Of a stretch of 64,000 nt of DNA, positions 10,261 to 21,908 are shown one piece after another. The notes beneath the pieces were generated by a model, which saw only the letters and a list, made by a program, of their open reading frames with translations, was not told the DNA's origin and searched no databases. The DNA lies in contig VTFK01000271.1 of NCBI GenBank assembly GCA_009617715.1, positions 310,001-374,000 on the forward strand. The letters are read 5' to 3'. The first letter of the stretch is position 1, and each line of letters opens with the position of its first letter. The stretch is from Plectrocnemia conspersa (Eukaryota > Arthropoda > Insecta > Trichoptera > Polycentropodidae). A program made the translations under genes and the position numbers.

Positions 10261-12761
10261 TTATAAATATTCATCAATGAATTTTTTGTAATAGAATACA
10301 TCAGTAAAGAGTGCATAGTGAGTGGGATCACATTTTTTCTTATTTCGCTGTGGTATACCAAGTGAAATTATTCCTCCTAAATACCATGTGCCTTTTTCAT
10401 CGTTGATGTTCGATTTAAAATATAATCCTCCGCCACTGTCGCCGTTACACACATTTGTCCCTATGTTAATATTAAACACACATTAGTGTACATGTATCAG
10501 TGAATGAGTATTACTAATGAAGTTGTATTTTCTCTGCCATTTTAGTGAAAGTATAACCCAAGATGTTTTTTCACTGGTAGATATATATATTTCTACTAGA
10601 AAATATAATTTAGCTGTCAAATTGAGTTTCAAAAGCATAGAGAAGCATATTGTCAGTTAAACTACATTTTAGTAGTAGAAATATATATCTACCGGCAAAA
10701 ATGTATTCGAATATTTCACTGGTGACATTATATTTATACTAGTGAAAATATGAGTTTACTGAAAAATACACATTTACTATAACATATACATATATTAAAC
10801 AATATTTTTAGTAAAAACAATCTTTGGAAATTGAAGGATAAAGAAGAGGTCTATTTAACAGCTGCGGATGTTTTGTTGTTTTAGATTTATGAGTTTCTTT
10901 TTAGATGAAATTTTTCGCATTTATCTATATAAAACAATATATTTGTTCAACAGATTATTATTTTAATTAATTATTCACATTTTAACTTCCCACAAAATAA
11001 ATAATAAAGTAAATCTTTTAAAAAAACACGAAGAAAATCTATGAAAAAATAAACATTTTTATTCATTTATTATGTGTGCCTTTCAAAATTGTTGTTTAAT
11101 CAGGATGTATACGTTTTTTCATGGAGAGGGGTATGTTATGATTTGGTAGATATTAAAATACTTTTGTTGGGAGGGTGGGGGGTTATATTAATATAGCGAT
11201 CTCACCATTTCTATTGCCAGCGCAGAAGCTCCCATCGATCAGTAACTTATTTAAAAATACTGGATGGCTTTTCATACATTTTATCTTTGAGACAACAGGT
11301 AATTGTGATTCAATAAGGTGATCAGAAAAGTTCTGATATTGAGTTGCGCCCCAACCTACTGTCTGTGAAAGTATCGATTAAAATGATAATTAAAACAAAC
11401 TATCCATAAAATGATAAATAATTTCATAATTTCAAGTCAAATTTTCACTATTTTTTTAATGTACTAATTATGTTTTTTAGATGAGATTAAAATTATGTTT
11501 TTCATTAAAAAGTTGACACTAAAATCAAAACTTACATGGCCATATGTACCCGTAGACTTGACTGTGTTTTCATAGTAGAATTCATTAGTAAATAAACATA
11601 TCGGTTGAACGTAATCGTTGAACAAAACCTCCGACGATAATTTTAGCATTGCTATATCATTTTGTAGGTTTGTCATTAGAAAATCATGATGCAGTATTAT
11701 TTCATATATCTATATAAATAAATATTAATTATATAATGTCTAAAAATACATAAATTTATATGCATTTATAATTATACTTTTTTTTCTTGAAAATGAACGT
11801 TGTTTCCGATAAAATTGTACTTTCCTAAAACTGCCAACAATCGTTCCGCTAGTACAACAGAACCAGATTCTATGACACAGTGTCCAGCTGTAAAAGTATA
11901 TTTTTATTAAATAGTCTTTAATAGAAAGAGATTATTTACTTGCCTGTTAATATGGTAGTCTTAGAGATTAACGATCCACCGCATATATATTTTAGTTCAC
12001 CGCCACCATGCAAACGATATATAGCAGTATGCCATGGCCATTTTCCTGGAGTTGAATCTATTCCTTTTACAATATACCCTTCATCACTAATAAACGTTTT
12101 TCCACATGTATTATTTTTTTTTAATTGATGAGATCGTGTAGTTTTTATTATTTTCATTGTTGTAGTCTCTTCTAATAATGTATCAGTGTAATTATCCCAT
12201 ATATCCTTAAAGTGTCATAAAATAAATGATACATTATACATCAAGTACCTACATAAAAAAAAATCATTATTACCTTATATATGAAACCGTTACATATTTC
12301 ATGAGAGTTGAGTTTCACACTTATAACATTAGGTAGCTTTTTGCCTTTATATGGAGATATTGTTATGGTAAGATTACTGTTTATGTCTATAAATGCATCC
12401 GCATTTATAGAGCGACTATCGTCAAAATAATTACTTGATCTAAAATGCTAGAATAAATTTCCATAATAAATTTATTGTAAAGTAAGTTTGAATGATTTTA
12501 TTTTAGTATTACCTGAGTGGTTTTAGTTAAACCGTCGTACTTCACATCAAAAATTAATCTGTTTGGTGGAACCAAAAATTTAGACAAGAGTATTGTTAAA
12601 TTATATTTTGGAGGATTGCTCTTTTTGAAAACTTCAATAATTTTGTCACTTTCTGAACACGGATAAAATTCATAAACATTTTCATCTGATGTTTCTTGAG
12701 CAGCAGAAATTAATAAAAAATATAGTTGAAAAAATATGAGTTTATAATCTGTGATATACAT
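10261..12761 (-). CDS. gd-like secreted serine protease (gene D)
   Basis: Seven exons: 12761-12513, 12447-12274, 12205-11944, 11887-11778, 11709-11536, 11362-11206, 10460-10261, giving 441 aa. I chose the ATG at 12761 because it gives a signal peptide and a 249-nt exon 1 identical in length to B and C; an in-frame ATG at 12806 would disturb the signal peptide. Exons 1-2 hold the gd-like N-terminal domain (FYPCSESDK, NPPKYNLTILL, VKLNSHEICNG). The protease domain has AGHC, NDIAMLKL and CNGDSGGG. The activation site is EGY|IVKG (P1 Tyr), and Asn lies six residues before the active Ser. Intron 3 is 56 bp and uses a GC donor. D is closest to C even in introns, pointing to a recent tandem duplication. 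Intron 6 carries a palindromic insertion. Secreted, probably part of an extracellular cascade; substrate unknown. Confidence 0.88.
10566..10701. mobile_element. Palindromic MITE in intron 6 of gene D
   Basis: Arms 10566-10603 and 10666-10701 are inverted copies built around GGTAGATATATATTTCTACT. The equivalent intron of gene C is about 300 bp shorter and lacks it. A clear target duplication was not found. Confidence 0.5.
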
Positions 12762-12807
12762 TTTTGTAGTAAATGTACAATATTTTAAAACATGCGAGTT
12801 ACACACA

Positions 12808-12854
12808 ACTCAACGATTAAGCAGGCACTGATGAGAAATTGGATTTTTCTTACT
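12808..12854 (-). promoter_or_regulatory. Shared core promoter block, gene D
   Basis: Minus strand: AGTAAGAAAAAT box, then ATCAGTGCCTGCTTAATCGT, with the initiator A at 12829, 68 bases upstream of the chosen start codon. This also supports that start. Confidence 0.55.
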
Positions 12855-13228
12855 TGTGCGTACATCAGGGTTGAAACTTATTTAGAATATTATATATTTT
12901 TTTTTAATAAGCAGTAACAATACATTAAATATAGTAAACGGGTGTGACAGTTGTTAACAAGTATTCACAATTTCACTACAAAAAAAAAATTGGGTCAGCA
13001 TTGTACCTGTTAAAAAATATTGGAAAGCTATGATTGTGTACTGTTTGGTTTTTTACGACGTTTTTCAAAACTCAAATGAAACGCTTACTTTCATTGTGTA
13101 TATGTTTATAGATGTTGTCAGTGTAATTGTCAATAGTGATTAACGATAACGACAATAGTGATGTACAAAGATTTTGTCGGCGTTTAACGGTAAAGACCAG
13201 AATGTCAGGCGGTAATATCGGTCGGCAG

Positions 13229-14347
13229 TAGAGTCTCCAATTACTCGAACCATCAACTACTCGAGTATCGAATATTAAAATTTTAAAATACTCGAGTAGT
13301 CGAGTACTTTCGAGTATTTACCAAATGTACCAAAATAGCTATTATTCAAATGCGTGCATATATATATATAAATAAATAAAATAATTAGTATGTTAATTTT
13401 TACAATTATTTTAACTTCACGAACATACTTTTTAAAACAATAATGCAAAAAAGTGTCTCGAATTTAATATTACTGCTAACCTTTGGTTTTATTATTCCCG
13501 TTATGGAAAAAAAACCCTTTCCGTTGCTGTTGATGTTGGTCTTATTGTCATTAACGCGTTGGATAAGGCTTCTAATTTATATCTGTTCGCTTTTTATAGA
13601 GATATAAAATTTTTTGAACTCTCTTTTATGTTCTCTTCTTTCATTCCCTTCTCTGCTTTTCTCTTATTTCCTTCGACTATTGACAAAATAGCATTTTGTA
13701 ATTCTTCTTGACTAGATTTTTTTTCTTAACAATATACAATATTCTACTCCTTCTGATTAATGCGAAGAATTTAAATCTATATCCTTCGAAGATGTATTTG
13801 GGTGAATCCCTTTCACTCTAGAGCTAAACGGTTCGCAAAGAACTGACGTTACTTTAAATGCCTTTAAAACACACAATTGTTTTGATTTATATTTTAAGCT
13901 GAGGGATCAGTATAAACAATTTACAACACTTTACGCTACAACTGCATAGTCATAAAACCTAAAAAAAATTTTTGTTGATATTTCATATTGTTCATTGCCA
14001 TAAATTAGATAAGTCGGCACTGTCGAACAGAAAACACAAAAGAAATTTCTCCGTCGTACCCACTAACATAGCCGACGACCGGAACTATGCAACTATGGAA
14101 CTATGAAAAAATTATACCTGATAGTAACCGCTCTAACTCGGGACTTCGGGCATAAACGCCAAATAAAAGCAAGACGTTAACCTTTACCAGACCGAGTTAA
14201 AGTTATTTTTGTTTCTGAAAGATTTCAAAATTTTTTAATTTCGAGTATTAATCGAGTAATTTTCAAAATACTCGATTATCAAGTACTTGAAAAATAGACA
14301 AAAATACTCGAGTATCGAGTACTCGATTACTCGAATTGGAGACTCTA
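13229..14347. mobile_element. Non-autonomous hAT-like element 1
   Basis: The ends are TAGAGTCTCCAATTACTCGA (left) and the inverted TAGAGTCTCCAATTCGAGTA (right). Flanks GTCGGCAG and GTCAGTAA match at 5 of 8 positions, all differences being transitions, consistent with an aged 8-bp target duplication. Both ends carry clusters of the self-complementary word ACTCGAGTA (left to about 13320, right from about 14240). No transposase frame is visible in the interior. Confidence 0.7.
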
Positions 14348-15700
14348 GTCAGTAATAATTTTGTATACCAGTCAAAAGAAATTTGTTTAAAGTAAGCTGA
14401 CATTTGATTTTATCTTACCTAAAATGCAGGTGTCAGTATCAAGGGGCAGTGTGGATAAATCCAAGCTGTATGTTGACGTGGGCATGTTTTTTGTACGTCT
14501 CCTTGAATGAAGCTTAGACGATTGAAAGATGAGATTTATATATACCAATAATCCTATTGTAAACACTTGCCAAGTTATTTATATTTCAGTCAAATTTCCT
14601 CTTTACATTTAGCATAGTGAAGTAAATATGGTGAATATGAGGTATATAAGACAGTAAACACGTCAATTATGTTTATTACAAATGGACTTCTTCTATTTTT
14701 AACAAAAACATTCATGGGATAACATTTTACAGTTGAACTTCTTTTAATTAATTTACGAGTATATTGTGCACCGTTGACTATATAAAAAGAAGATAATATT
14801 TTGTAACTAAAACTATCATTGACTATTATTTTCCAAAAATGGACTCGCACCGCTCATAATAGTATATTTAATTTCATAGGATATTAGGTCCGTTTTAATA
14901 TATCTAACTTATAATATTTTTAGATACATTTAACTAGTTTAAACAATAAAAATATTAAAACGTATTTCTGACATCCTTGTTTTGTCATTCCTTTCAATAT
15001 TGAACAGTGTTATTTTATTAGTCAATATTTACCATTTACCGACAATGATTTATATTTATTTTTACTTCGTTAAACATAGTTATTTTTTCAATTTGCGTCT
15101 AGAATTCCTTTAAAGGAGAATTTATTTAATATGTTAAATATTTGTTCGCGTTCAAAACGAAACACTACGATTCTGGCTTTTGGAATGCAAATTATGTGCG
15201 AATACACTTCGCTTTTCCTTCGATAATTGTTAACTCTTCTCTTGCTTTAACTCTAAGTATTTACAGACGTTGGTGTTTCATATTCTTCACATTTAATTTT
15301 ATCAGTTATTTTTAAGAGAAAATATAATAATTTATTTTTTTATTTATTTATTTATGAAGATATGTTGTATTTTTTGTGTATAGGGGAATAGAAAAAGTAT
15401 TTCTAGTCTCACAGTTTCTTTCATATTTTATCGCTGAAAACGGAAAGTCAATAAAGGCGTCGGCAAACACCTATTCGGTCCTTACACTCGGCAGAGTAAC
15501 AAGACTAGCCCTCAGACAAAAGAAGCATCTTTCATTGCGAAACTCCGTGAATGCCTTTTGATGTAGGAAATGTAAAATAGCGAGCGGTGCCACACAAAAC
15601 GCTTTCATCAGCGATTTATATGAGAAAATGCTCGTACTAGTATTAGAATTCCGTTTTATACTAAAGATCGAAAGTACAATTAAAGATTAGTTACACTTTC
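14348..15700. other. AT-rich DNA, no gene seen
   Basis: Short open frames at 14590-14850 (-) and 15376-15561 (+) show no family signature or splice context. Confidence 0.5.
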
Positions 15701-15707
15701 AACAACC

Positions 15708-15808
15708 TATAATATTTGGAAATTGTAAATATCTGCCTCAGGCAGATATTTACAATTTCCAAATATTATATTTGTTTGTATGTCTTATGCCCTAAGACAT
15801 ACAAACAA
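15708..15808. repeat. Two adjacent perfect hairpins
   Basis: First: 31-nt arms at 15708-15738 and 15740-15770 around one base. Second: 16-nt arms at 15772-15787 and 15793-15808 around a 5-base loop. Both are perfectly complementary and separated by a single base. Confidence 0.8.
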
Positions 15809-17607
15809 GTAAAGCTCTAATTAAGGATCGATATAGTAAAGTTTTGATTAATATTCGACTTCATCTAAAGTTCTTCATTTTGTACGACAACATTATTTCG
15901 AAAATCGAGCTAGACCCAGCCAAATTGTTCATCAAATTAAATACAATGTTGTTAATGTAAAATAGCGCTACGCGCATTGCTAACTTCACTAGTATGAGTT
16001 GTGTGGCACATGTGTGGTTCAATAAAATATTGGGTCGTTTATAAAAAAAGCTGCAGATCATTTTAAACTGAGTAATCTAAAACGTTTTGTAAACAAAATA
16101 ACGCTATAAATTTCTACAATGTCGAAAGGGGTGAAATGTAGAACCACCGCGTAATAATTTTAATTGATCAATAATTACTTTTATAATCGTTATAATTTTT
16201 AAATTTTATAAAATATGCATAGCACAATGCTGTGCGAATTATCGATCAGTGAGGGCGCCATAAGTAAAATGCATAATTTGTTATTACATACTTTTAGATT
16301 AGGGACGTCATTTCAGATTTTTAAAATCACATAAATATATTAACCGCGATTGAATTATTGTACTTATTGTAATAAAATCTTTGCGAATTGTAACAACAAA
16401 TACAAAAACAAACTTCACAAAAAATTGCGAAGCACACCTGTTTTTGAGATAAGCGTTAAACGATAATAAAGGGTCGGCCTTTCCAACATTTCTGCGAATT
16501 TCGGTCATAGTAGATACAGTAGATAAACATGCTATTCATAAATGTTTTTAAAAAGCGTTTTTTGAGAAGAAACCTTTGATTGTCTCGCATTTTGAATGGA
16601 TTTTGGAGTGGCACTAATCCCTCAGGTATACTTACATGTGTTGTTCAAGTATACAAATCGTTTCATTCTAAGATTTTTTATATTTCACTGAGAACTGATT
16701 CAATCAATTATTCGAATATTCATAAAGTTGAAAATTTCAACTTGATGAATATAACCCGTCTCAAATATTGCGAAACAAATAACCAATCATTTTTTTAAAT
16801 AAACACCTCCAGATACAACCCGAAAAAAATATTAATAATTATTAACGCAATTGTTCAGTCTCGAGATCTCTCTTCCATTGTAAGGTTTTACTTTCAAGAC
16901 GAGTTTAAATTTTATTTTATTTGTTTGAAATGGTCATTAAAATGACCTCTAAATTAATCGTGTAGGTGGTTAAAACCCCCACATTTTAAATACGAGCATA
17001 TTAACATCAGTTAACCGACATGTAGTGACATTATAATATACTACAAATAAATTAGTAAACTAACACAAAAAATAAAAGTATTGTAAATATTTATTAAAAC
17101 TTTATACTCAATTGAAGTTTTTGCAGAGCTTCCTGCTAATCAAGCTATACTATTTACGGGACACTAATTGCTTGATTTCTGGGAAACTCATTATAGTAAA
17201 CGATATCAATTATATATATATACACTTTTAATTATTGCCAGTAATTTGCACATAGCCTTATAAACATCGATTAGATGCCTTAAAATAAATATTAAAATCA
17301 AATTACAGTAATTAAATTTTATACATTTAATTCTATATAAATGAGATTTATATTTTGATTCATAATTTTAAACAACTGATTACTTAACGTATAATTTACT
17401 TACAACCATAATAATGAATTACAAATGTTGCTAATATATTTACAATGAACTTTTATTAGCTTAGATTCCAACTCAAGTTGCTGATTATTAATTGTTGTAC
17501 TCTTAAATAAAATGTAATTAGTGTATTACAAAATTATGAACATTTAATGCGTTTTGTAACATTTGAAAATATCACCTGTTAGTGGGCATAAAATATACAA
17601 AACTGAA
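15809..17607. other. AT-rich DNA with a short repeat motif
   Basis: No gene is supported. GGGACGTCATTTCAGATTTT at about 16302 resembles GGGATGTCATTTCAGATTTT at about 1600, so a dispersed repeat probably ends here. Confidence 0.4.
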
Positions 17608-17609
17608 TA

Positions 17610-18479
17610 GAGTACGCTTGGGATAAGGATGCTGGTTTGTTATTGTGTGCGTATACATGTATATGAGAGGGAGAAGCGATGTAGCGTGTACTTCGTTGTC
17701 TCGCTTTCTCTTTTAAGGACAGTCGCTGATTCGTCAACGCTGGTATTCGTCATTAAAGTGCAGTGTGGCACAGAAGTTCGATCTTCTCTAGTGATTTATT
17801 TTAAATAATTTTGTGTTGATTTTGGTTTAACCCAGATATGCCCACTGTCCCATGGGTAGGTCACTAAGCTCGTGCCACTGTTTTTTATTTATAAATGAAA
17901 TTTTAAGAGAACAAAATTTCTTGGGCATATCTGGGTTAATTGATATCAAGGTTTCAAATATACACTGTAAGTTATTCGTTCTCTTACCCGTGGATTAAAA
18001 TATTTTAATTATTTTTCCATTAATCCGTACGTTGTTGGTTTTTTTACACTATTCTCTGTAAGGCTTAAAAAAGTTATTATTCTTATTGTTGCGCCAATGA
18101 TATTTTTTAAATTTATTCAATGGATTCTAATGATTTAATAGAGTCGTCGAGCCATTAAACAATCTGCGAATAATTTCTTTCCCCATTTTATATCTTTTTG
18201 CTTTTGAAGAATAGCTAAAGACTTCATTATTTTTTTGACTAGCGAAAGATTTTGAATTTTGCAAATATTTAATTAATGACATCAATGTCTGGTTTCTTCG
18301 ATTATATAATATATTTTTAATTGTCCGTTAAAATTTCCAACTTAGCTCAGATGTATGTATGTTAAATAAACATATATTTTCTTTTAAAATAAAAAATTAA
18401 ATATTCTGAGCGAAATTGTTTTGAGCCACACAGTTCACGCACACAATAACAAACCGGAATCCTTATCCCGAGCGTACTC
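17610..18479. mobile_element. TA-flanked DNA transposon with 43-bp TIRs
   Basis: The two ends are inverted copies over 43 bases with three mismatches, beginning GAGTACGCT(T/C)GGGATAAGGAT. TA flanks both ends (17608-17609, 18480-18481), as in Tc1/mariner-type elements. No transposase frame is seen in the 870 bp. A 105-bp MITE is nested inside. Confidence 0.7.
17831..17935. mobile_element. Nested piggyBac-type MITE
   Basis: Perfect 14-bp TIRs CCCAGATATGCCCA / TGGGCATATCTGGG are flanked on both sides by TTAA (17827-17830 and 17936-17939), the piggyBac target site. It sits wholly within the TA-flanked element, so it inserted later. Confidence 0.8.
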
Positions 18480-18481
18480 TA

Positions 18482-19825
18482 TGTGAGTAAAATTAACACT
18501 CTCGTTAACATCACAGTTTGCCTGCATCAGTTTACTCTCTATTATGGTTTAACTATATTTTTAACACAATCACAAAGGGCGCTCCCTTTTACGTGTATGT
18601 GTGGCAGCTCTGTGCCTTTGAAAGGCAAGTTTAGAGTGCTCTGAGAAGGGTTTCCTTGAGCTTTGTCATGAAAAGAGAGGAAGGAAGGCGTGAGAGTTTT
18701 TGCGGTCGAAATACATGGAGCAGTTTCTTCGAGCACATATTATAACCAGAGCTTCGTTTGATTGATCGATGAGCTCGACACACCTGATGCACAGCCCTAG
18801 TTTTGGTGGATCTGTGGTGCAGGATTATAATTGCCTCACCCTCTTTTGCGCCACCCTGTCTAGCGAATAATTATATAACGTAACTACCCATGCACCGTAG
18901 GGTGTTTACTTAAACGGGTTTCACTCGCTTGTATGTATTGGGTGGTTGCAAACGCCACAAGTTCTCTAAATTGTGCTGTTTATGATAAGGTTAAATATTA
19001 CGCGAATATGCCAGCTTAAAAATGCAAATGCATACCTAAGATATTTTTATTTTTCAAATAAAACTAATTATACGTGCTTTATTTTATTCACCTTATTAAA
19101 ACAAAAATCAAAGAATATTGTATTTACATATATTATAATATAATATAATCTGTGATGGAATGTCATCCAATGCATTACAGCTACAGTTAGTTTGAATCAA
19201 ATATGTTGTGCTAAATAATAAAATAATCAATAAATAATAAATTAAATATTTTCACTTCCTCTACTTTTTTGATATAAAATTTTATTTCATTATAACTGGC
19301 ACATTTTGTTAATTAATTTATTATCCCGTTGAGATGAAACACCAGGAAACATTTATCGAAGTATCCATTAAAAGTTTAAGTGTCGAATCATGTTCTTACT
19401 CCACTCGAACGCTTCACTGGTAGGTGGTGTCAAAATTTGACAAGGATCACGATTTTCTGCGTCGATTAACCGCGATCATAATTTATGTAAATTGCCACGA
19501 ATTTAAACCAACATTGACTTTAATCAAAATTCACTAATTAGGAGCCTCACGGTTATATTATTATATGCATATACGAGTATGTAGAATTAATAATTCAGCT
19601 GTACATAATAACCTTGCGGACCTGATAAATTAAATACACTTATAACATACAATAATGATGTTTATATGATAAATATAAATAATATATTAAATTTTAAATA
19701 AGAGTATTAGATTATTAACAGATTTTATCTCTATTTAATAAAACACATTAAGTGATTATTATAATATTAAAAATGCACTGATGTGACGGCTAATATGTGA
19801 CACAGGTGTAAAAATATCAGTATTT
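18482..19825. other. Intergenic, no gene seen
   Basis: The stretch 18540-18960 is less AT-rich and may be repeat-derived (open frame 18542-18736 on the minus strand has no known features). The rest, to 19825, is AT-rich. Confidence 0.4.
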
Positions 19826-20216
19826 CAATGGCGCGGCGAACGACTCGTTTCGAATTTTATGGAAACCCTTGCCAGAAAAGAAGCGATAATGACAGATTCG
19901 AGGGCAGCCACAGTTGAGTCACCTTCAAGGACAAACGTAGGCTCCGCTTTTAGTAGCTTAGGTTCCCTTGAGAGAACCAGCTTCTGCAGAGCGTCATTGA
20001 AGAGTCTGCCTAACGGAAAGGGCCTATTCCTTTGGAAAGTCGAGACGATCCATAGAATATTGCCTCCAATGGTGATACTAATACATAAACAGAGAGAGCC
20101 TGTGCCACTACGCCGATGTTCTCTAGATAATCGATGCGACTATAACGCTCTTCAGTAATCGCAGCTCCCAGTTGAGGCGCCACCAGAGAGCCTGTACCCC
20201 TTACATACTGCGCCAC
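19826..20216 (-). pseudogene. Unrecognised coding-like fragment with frameshift
   Basis: On the minus strand one frame (20216-20010) contains GAAITEERYSRIDYLENIGV and a hydrophobic stretch ending FYGSSR. A shift of frame near 20010 then gives a second open run (RLFNDALQKLVLSREPKLL, later FVLEGDSTVAALESVIIA) ending at a stop near 19827. The GC content is well above the surroundings. The two runs look like one protein broken by an indel. I do not recognise it; a decayed transposon ORF or retrocopy is possible. Confidence 0.35.
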
Positions 20217-21850
20217 GATGCATGCGCGTAAGAATATTCGTTCTCGCTTATTCTTGTTGAAGCGGCAATGCTCGTTTCAAGGTTTTGCGTGTGTCAAAAT
20301 AAATATTTCGGCTCATTTCGCACAAAATAAATAAAAAAATAATATATAGTATCACAGTAACTGGTTGTCAACTCCTAGTATGATTGTGTTAGTTCAGTGT
20401 GCGTGCGTTCTAGATAAAAAGTGGAAGTTGTGACGTTCATTGCGCTAAATGAACGAAAATAAATTGTTCAATATTGAAAACATGGGTTCAATGCATGTTT
20501 GGTAATTGTCATAATGCTCACGATCTCCTACCGTTTTTTTGAACGTTTGTACAGCAAACTTTACAAAATGGCTCCAATTAATCTTGTAGCTTGCTTCTGG
20601 TACTGTTACTGCATTTCTTCAGAAGTCTTGATTAGACTAATCTCCCATCTTTCGTTATAGAAGATTGGGGGTTATGGACCCCAAAGACGATAATGATGTT
20701 ACTGCAATTACGGAAATTAAATTACATGATACTGCTAGTGTCAGTTGGCTGTGAATTTGAAGAGCCCGTTTCTCGTTGCCGCAGCAGATTCTCCTCCACA
20801 TTTCGCTTCATAATTTCCTTACTTGGGTTATCGCGAGTTGCGAGTTGGGTTGTTGCGAAATTAAAAATAAATAAATATAGAATATCAGGTACGGGGAAAG
20901 TAGTGGTTAGTCGCGCTCCGCGTACATAAGCAAATGTTTAAAAATACACAATAAATGTTTTTTTATTATTTTTTATCTAAATCATTAATTAATCTATGAG
21001 ATTAGAAAAATCTAAGTTAACCTAATCTGTGATGATCGATATATAATAATCACTAATTCCGATCTCCCAGAAGCGATAGACATTTTGATCCTATGTCTTT
21101 TAGCCAGAGACTTATATCACTCGTCTGTATTAGTGGTATATTTCATAATCCATATATCGCGTCGATACGTTAAGATAAGGGTTGGCTCATCAAAAGAAAA
21201 AATATCGAATCTTGTTTCCCAAATCCCTCTCTAGAGAATACAAGTCATAACAAGCAATCCGAGTAACAGACAGACTTGAGTAGACTTTGGTAAAAGAGGA
21301 AGGGGGTCAGAATCATAATCGGGACCTACCTTAGTTCAGCTTGAAAATATAAACTAGTCCTAAACCAATCTTTGTAGTTAATGAAAGTGTTTTTTAAACA
21401 GAGTAATCTACAATATGTATAGAATTTTTAAAATATAAAACAGTTACGTTAATATTAGTAATTTAAAATTTGTTAATATATCTTTATAGTTTAGTAGTTT
21501 GTGTATAATACCAATGACCAAAATTTAATAAATAATTATTAAGATATTTTTTTGGCATTATTTATTGTATTATGGTTATTTAATATTTAATATTATTATA
21601 TTATAATACGTATTCAACAGTACTACGTAAGCTACCACAATAGCTATCAGAAGCTGTATATAAATTGAAGATATTTTCGCAAATCGTGATGTGAATAAAT
21701 ATATGTTCCCGGATATCTATATGATCGTTTCACCACACTTGCTTTAAAAAATATGTTTTCATATCATTATGCTACTATTGTTTACGTAATTTAGGACCTA
21801 ATTTGGTTTTCGCAAAACCACAAAAAGATGCTTTTGCAATTAACCGCAAG
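20217..21850. other. Intergenic, part of a dispersed repeat
   Basis: 21023-21080 matches the repeat in intron 1 of protease gene A (GATCTCCCAG core). The remainder is AT-rich with no supported gene; the open frame at 20693-20929 has no recognisable features. Confidence 0.45.
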
Positions 21851-21851
21851 C

Positions 21852-21866
21852 TATATATATATATAC
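21852..21866 (+). promoter_or_regulatory. Possible TATA element of the FMO gene
   Basis: A TATATATATATATA run lies about 50 bases before the FMO start codon. Such runs are common in this AT-rich DNA, so the call is weak. Confidence 0.25.
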
Positions 21867-21908
21867 AGTTTTAGGTAAAAATAGATTAGTACGAGATTTA
21901 CCATCAAA

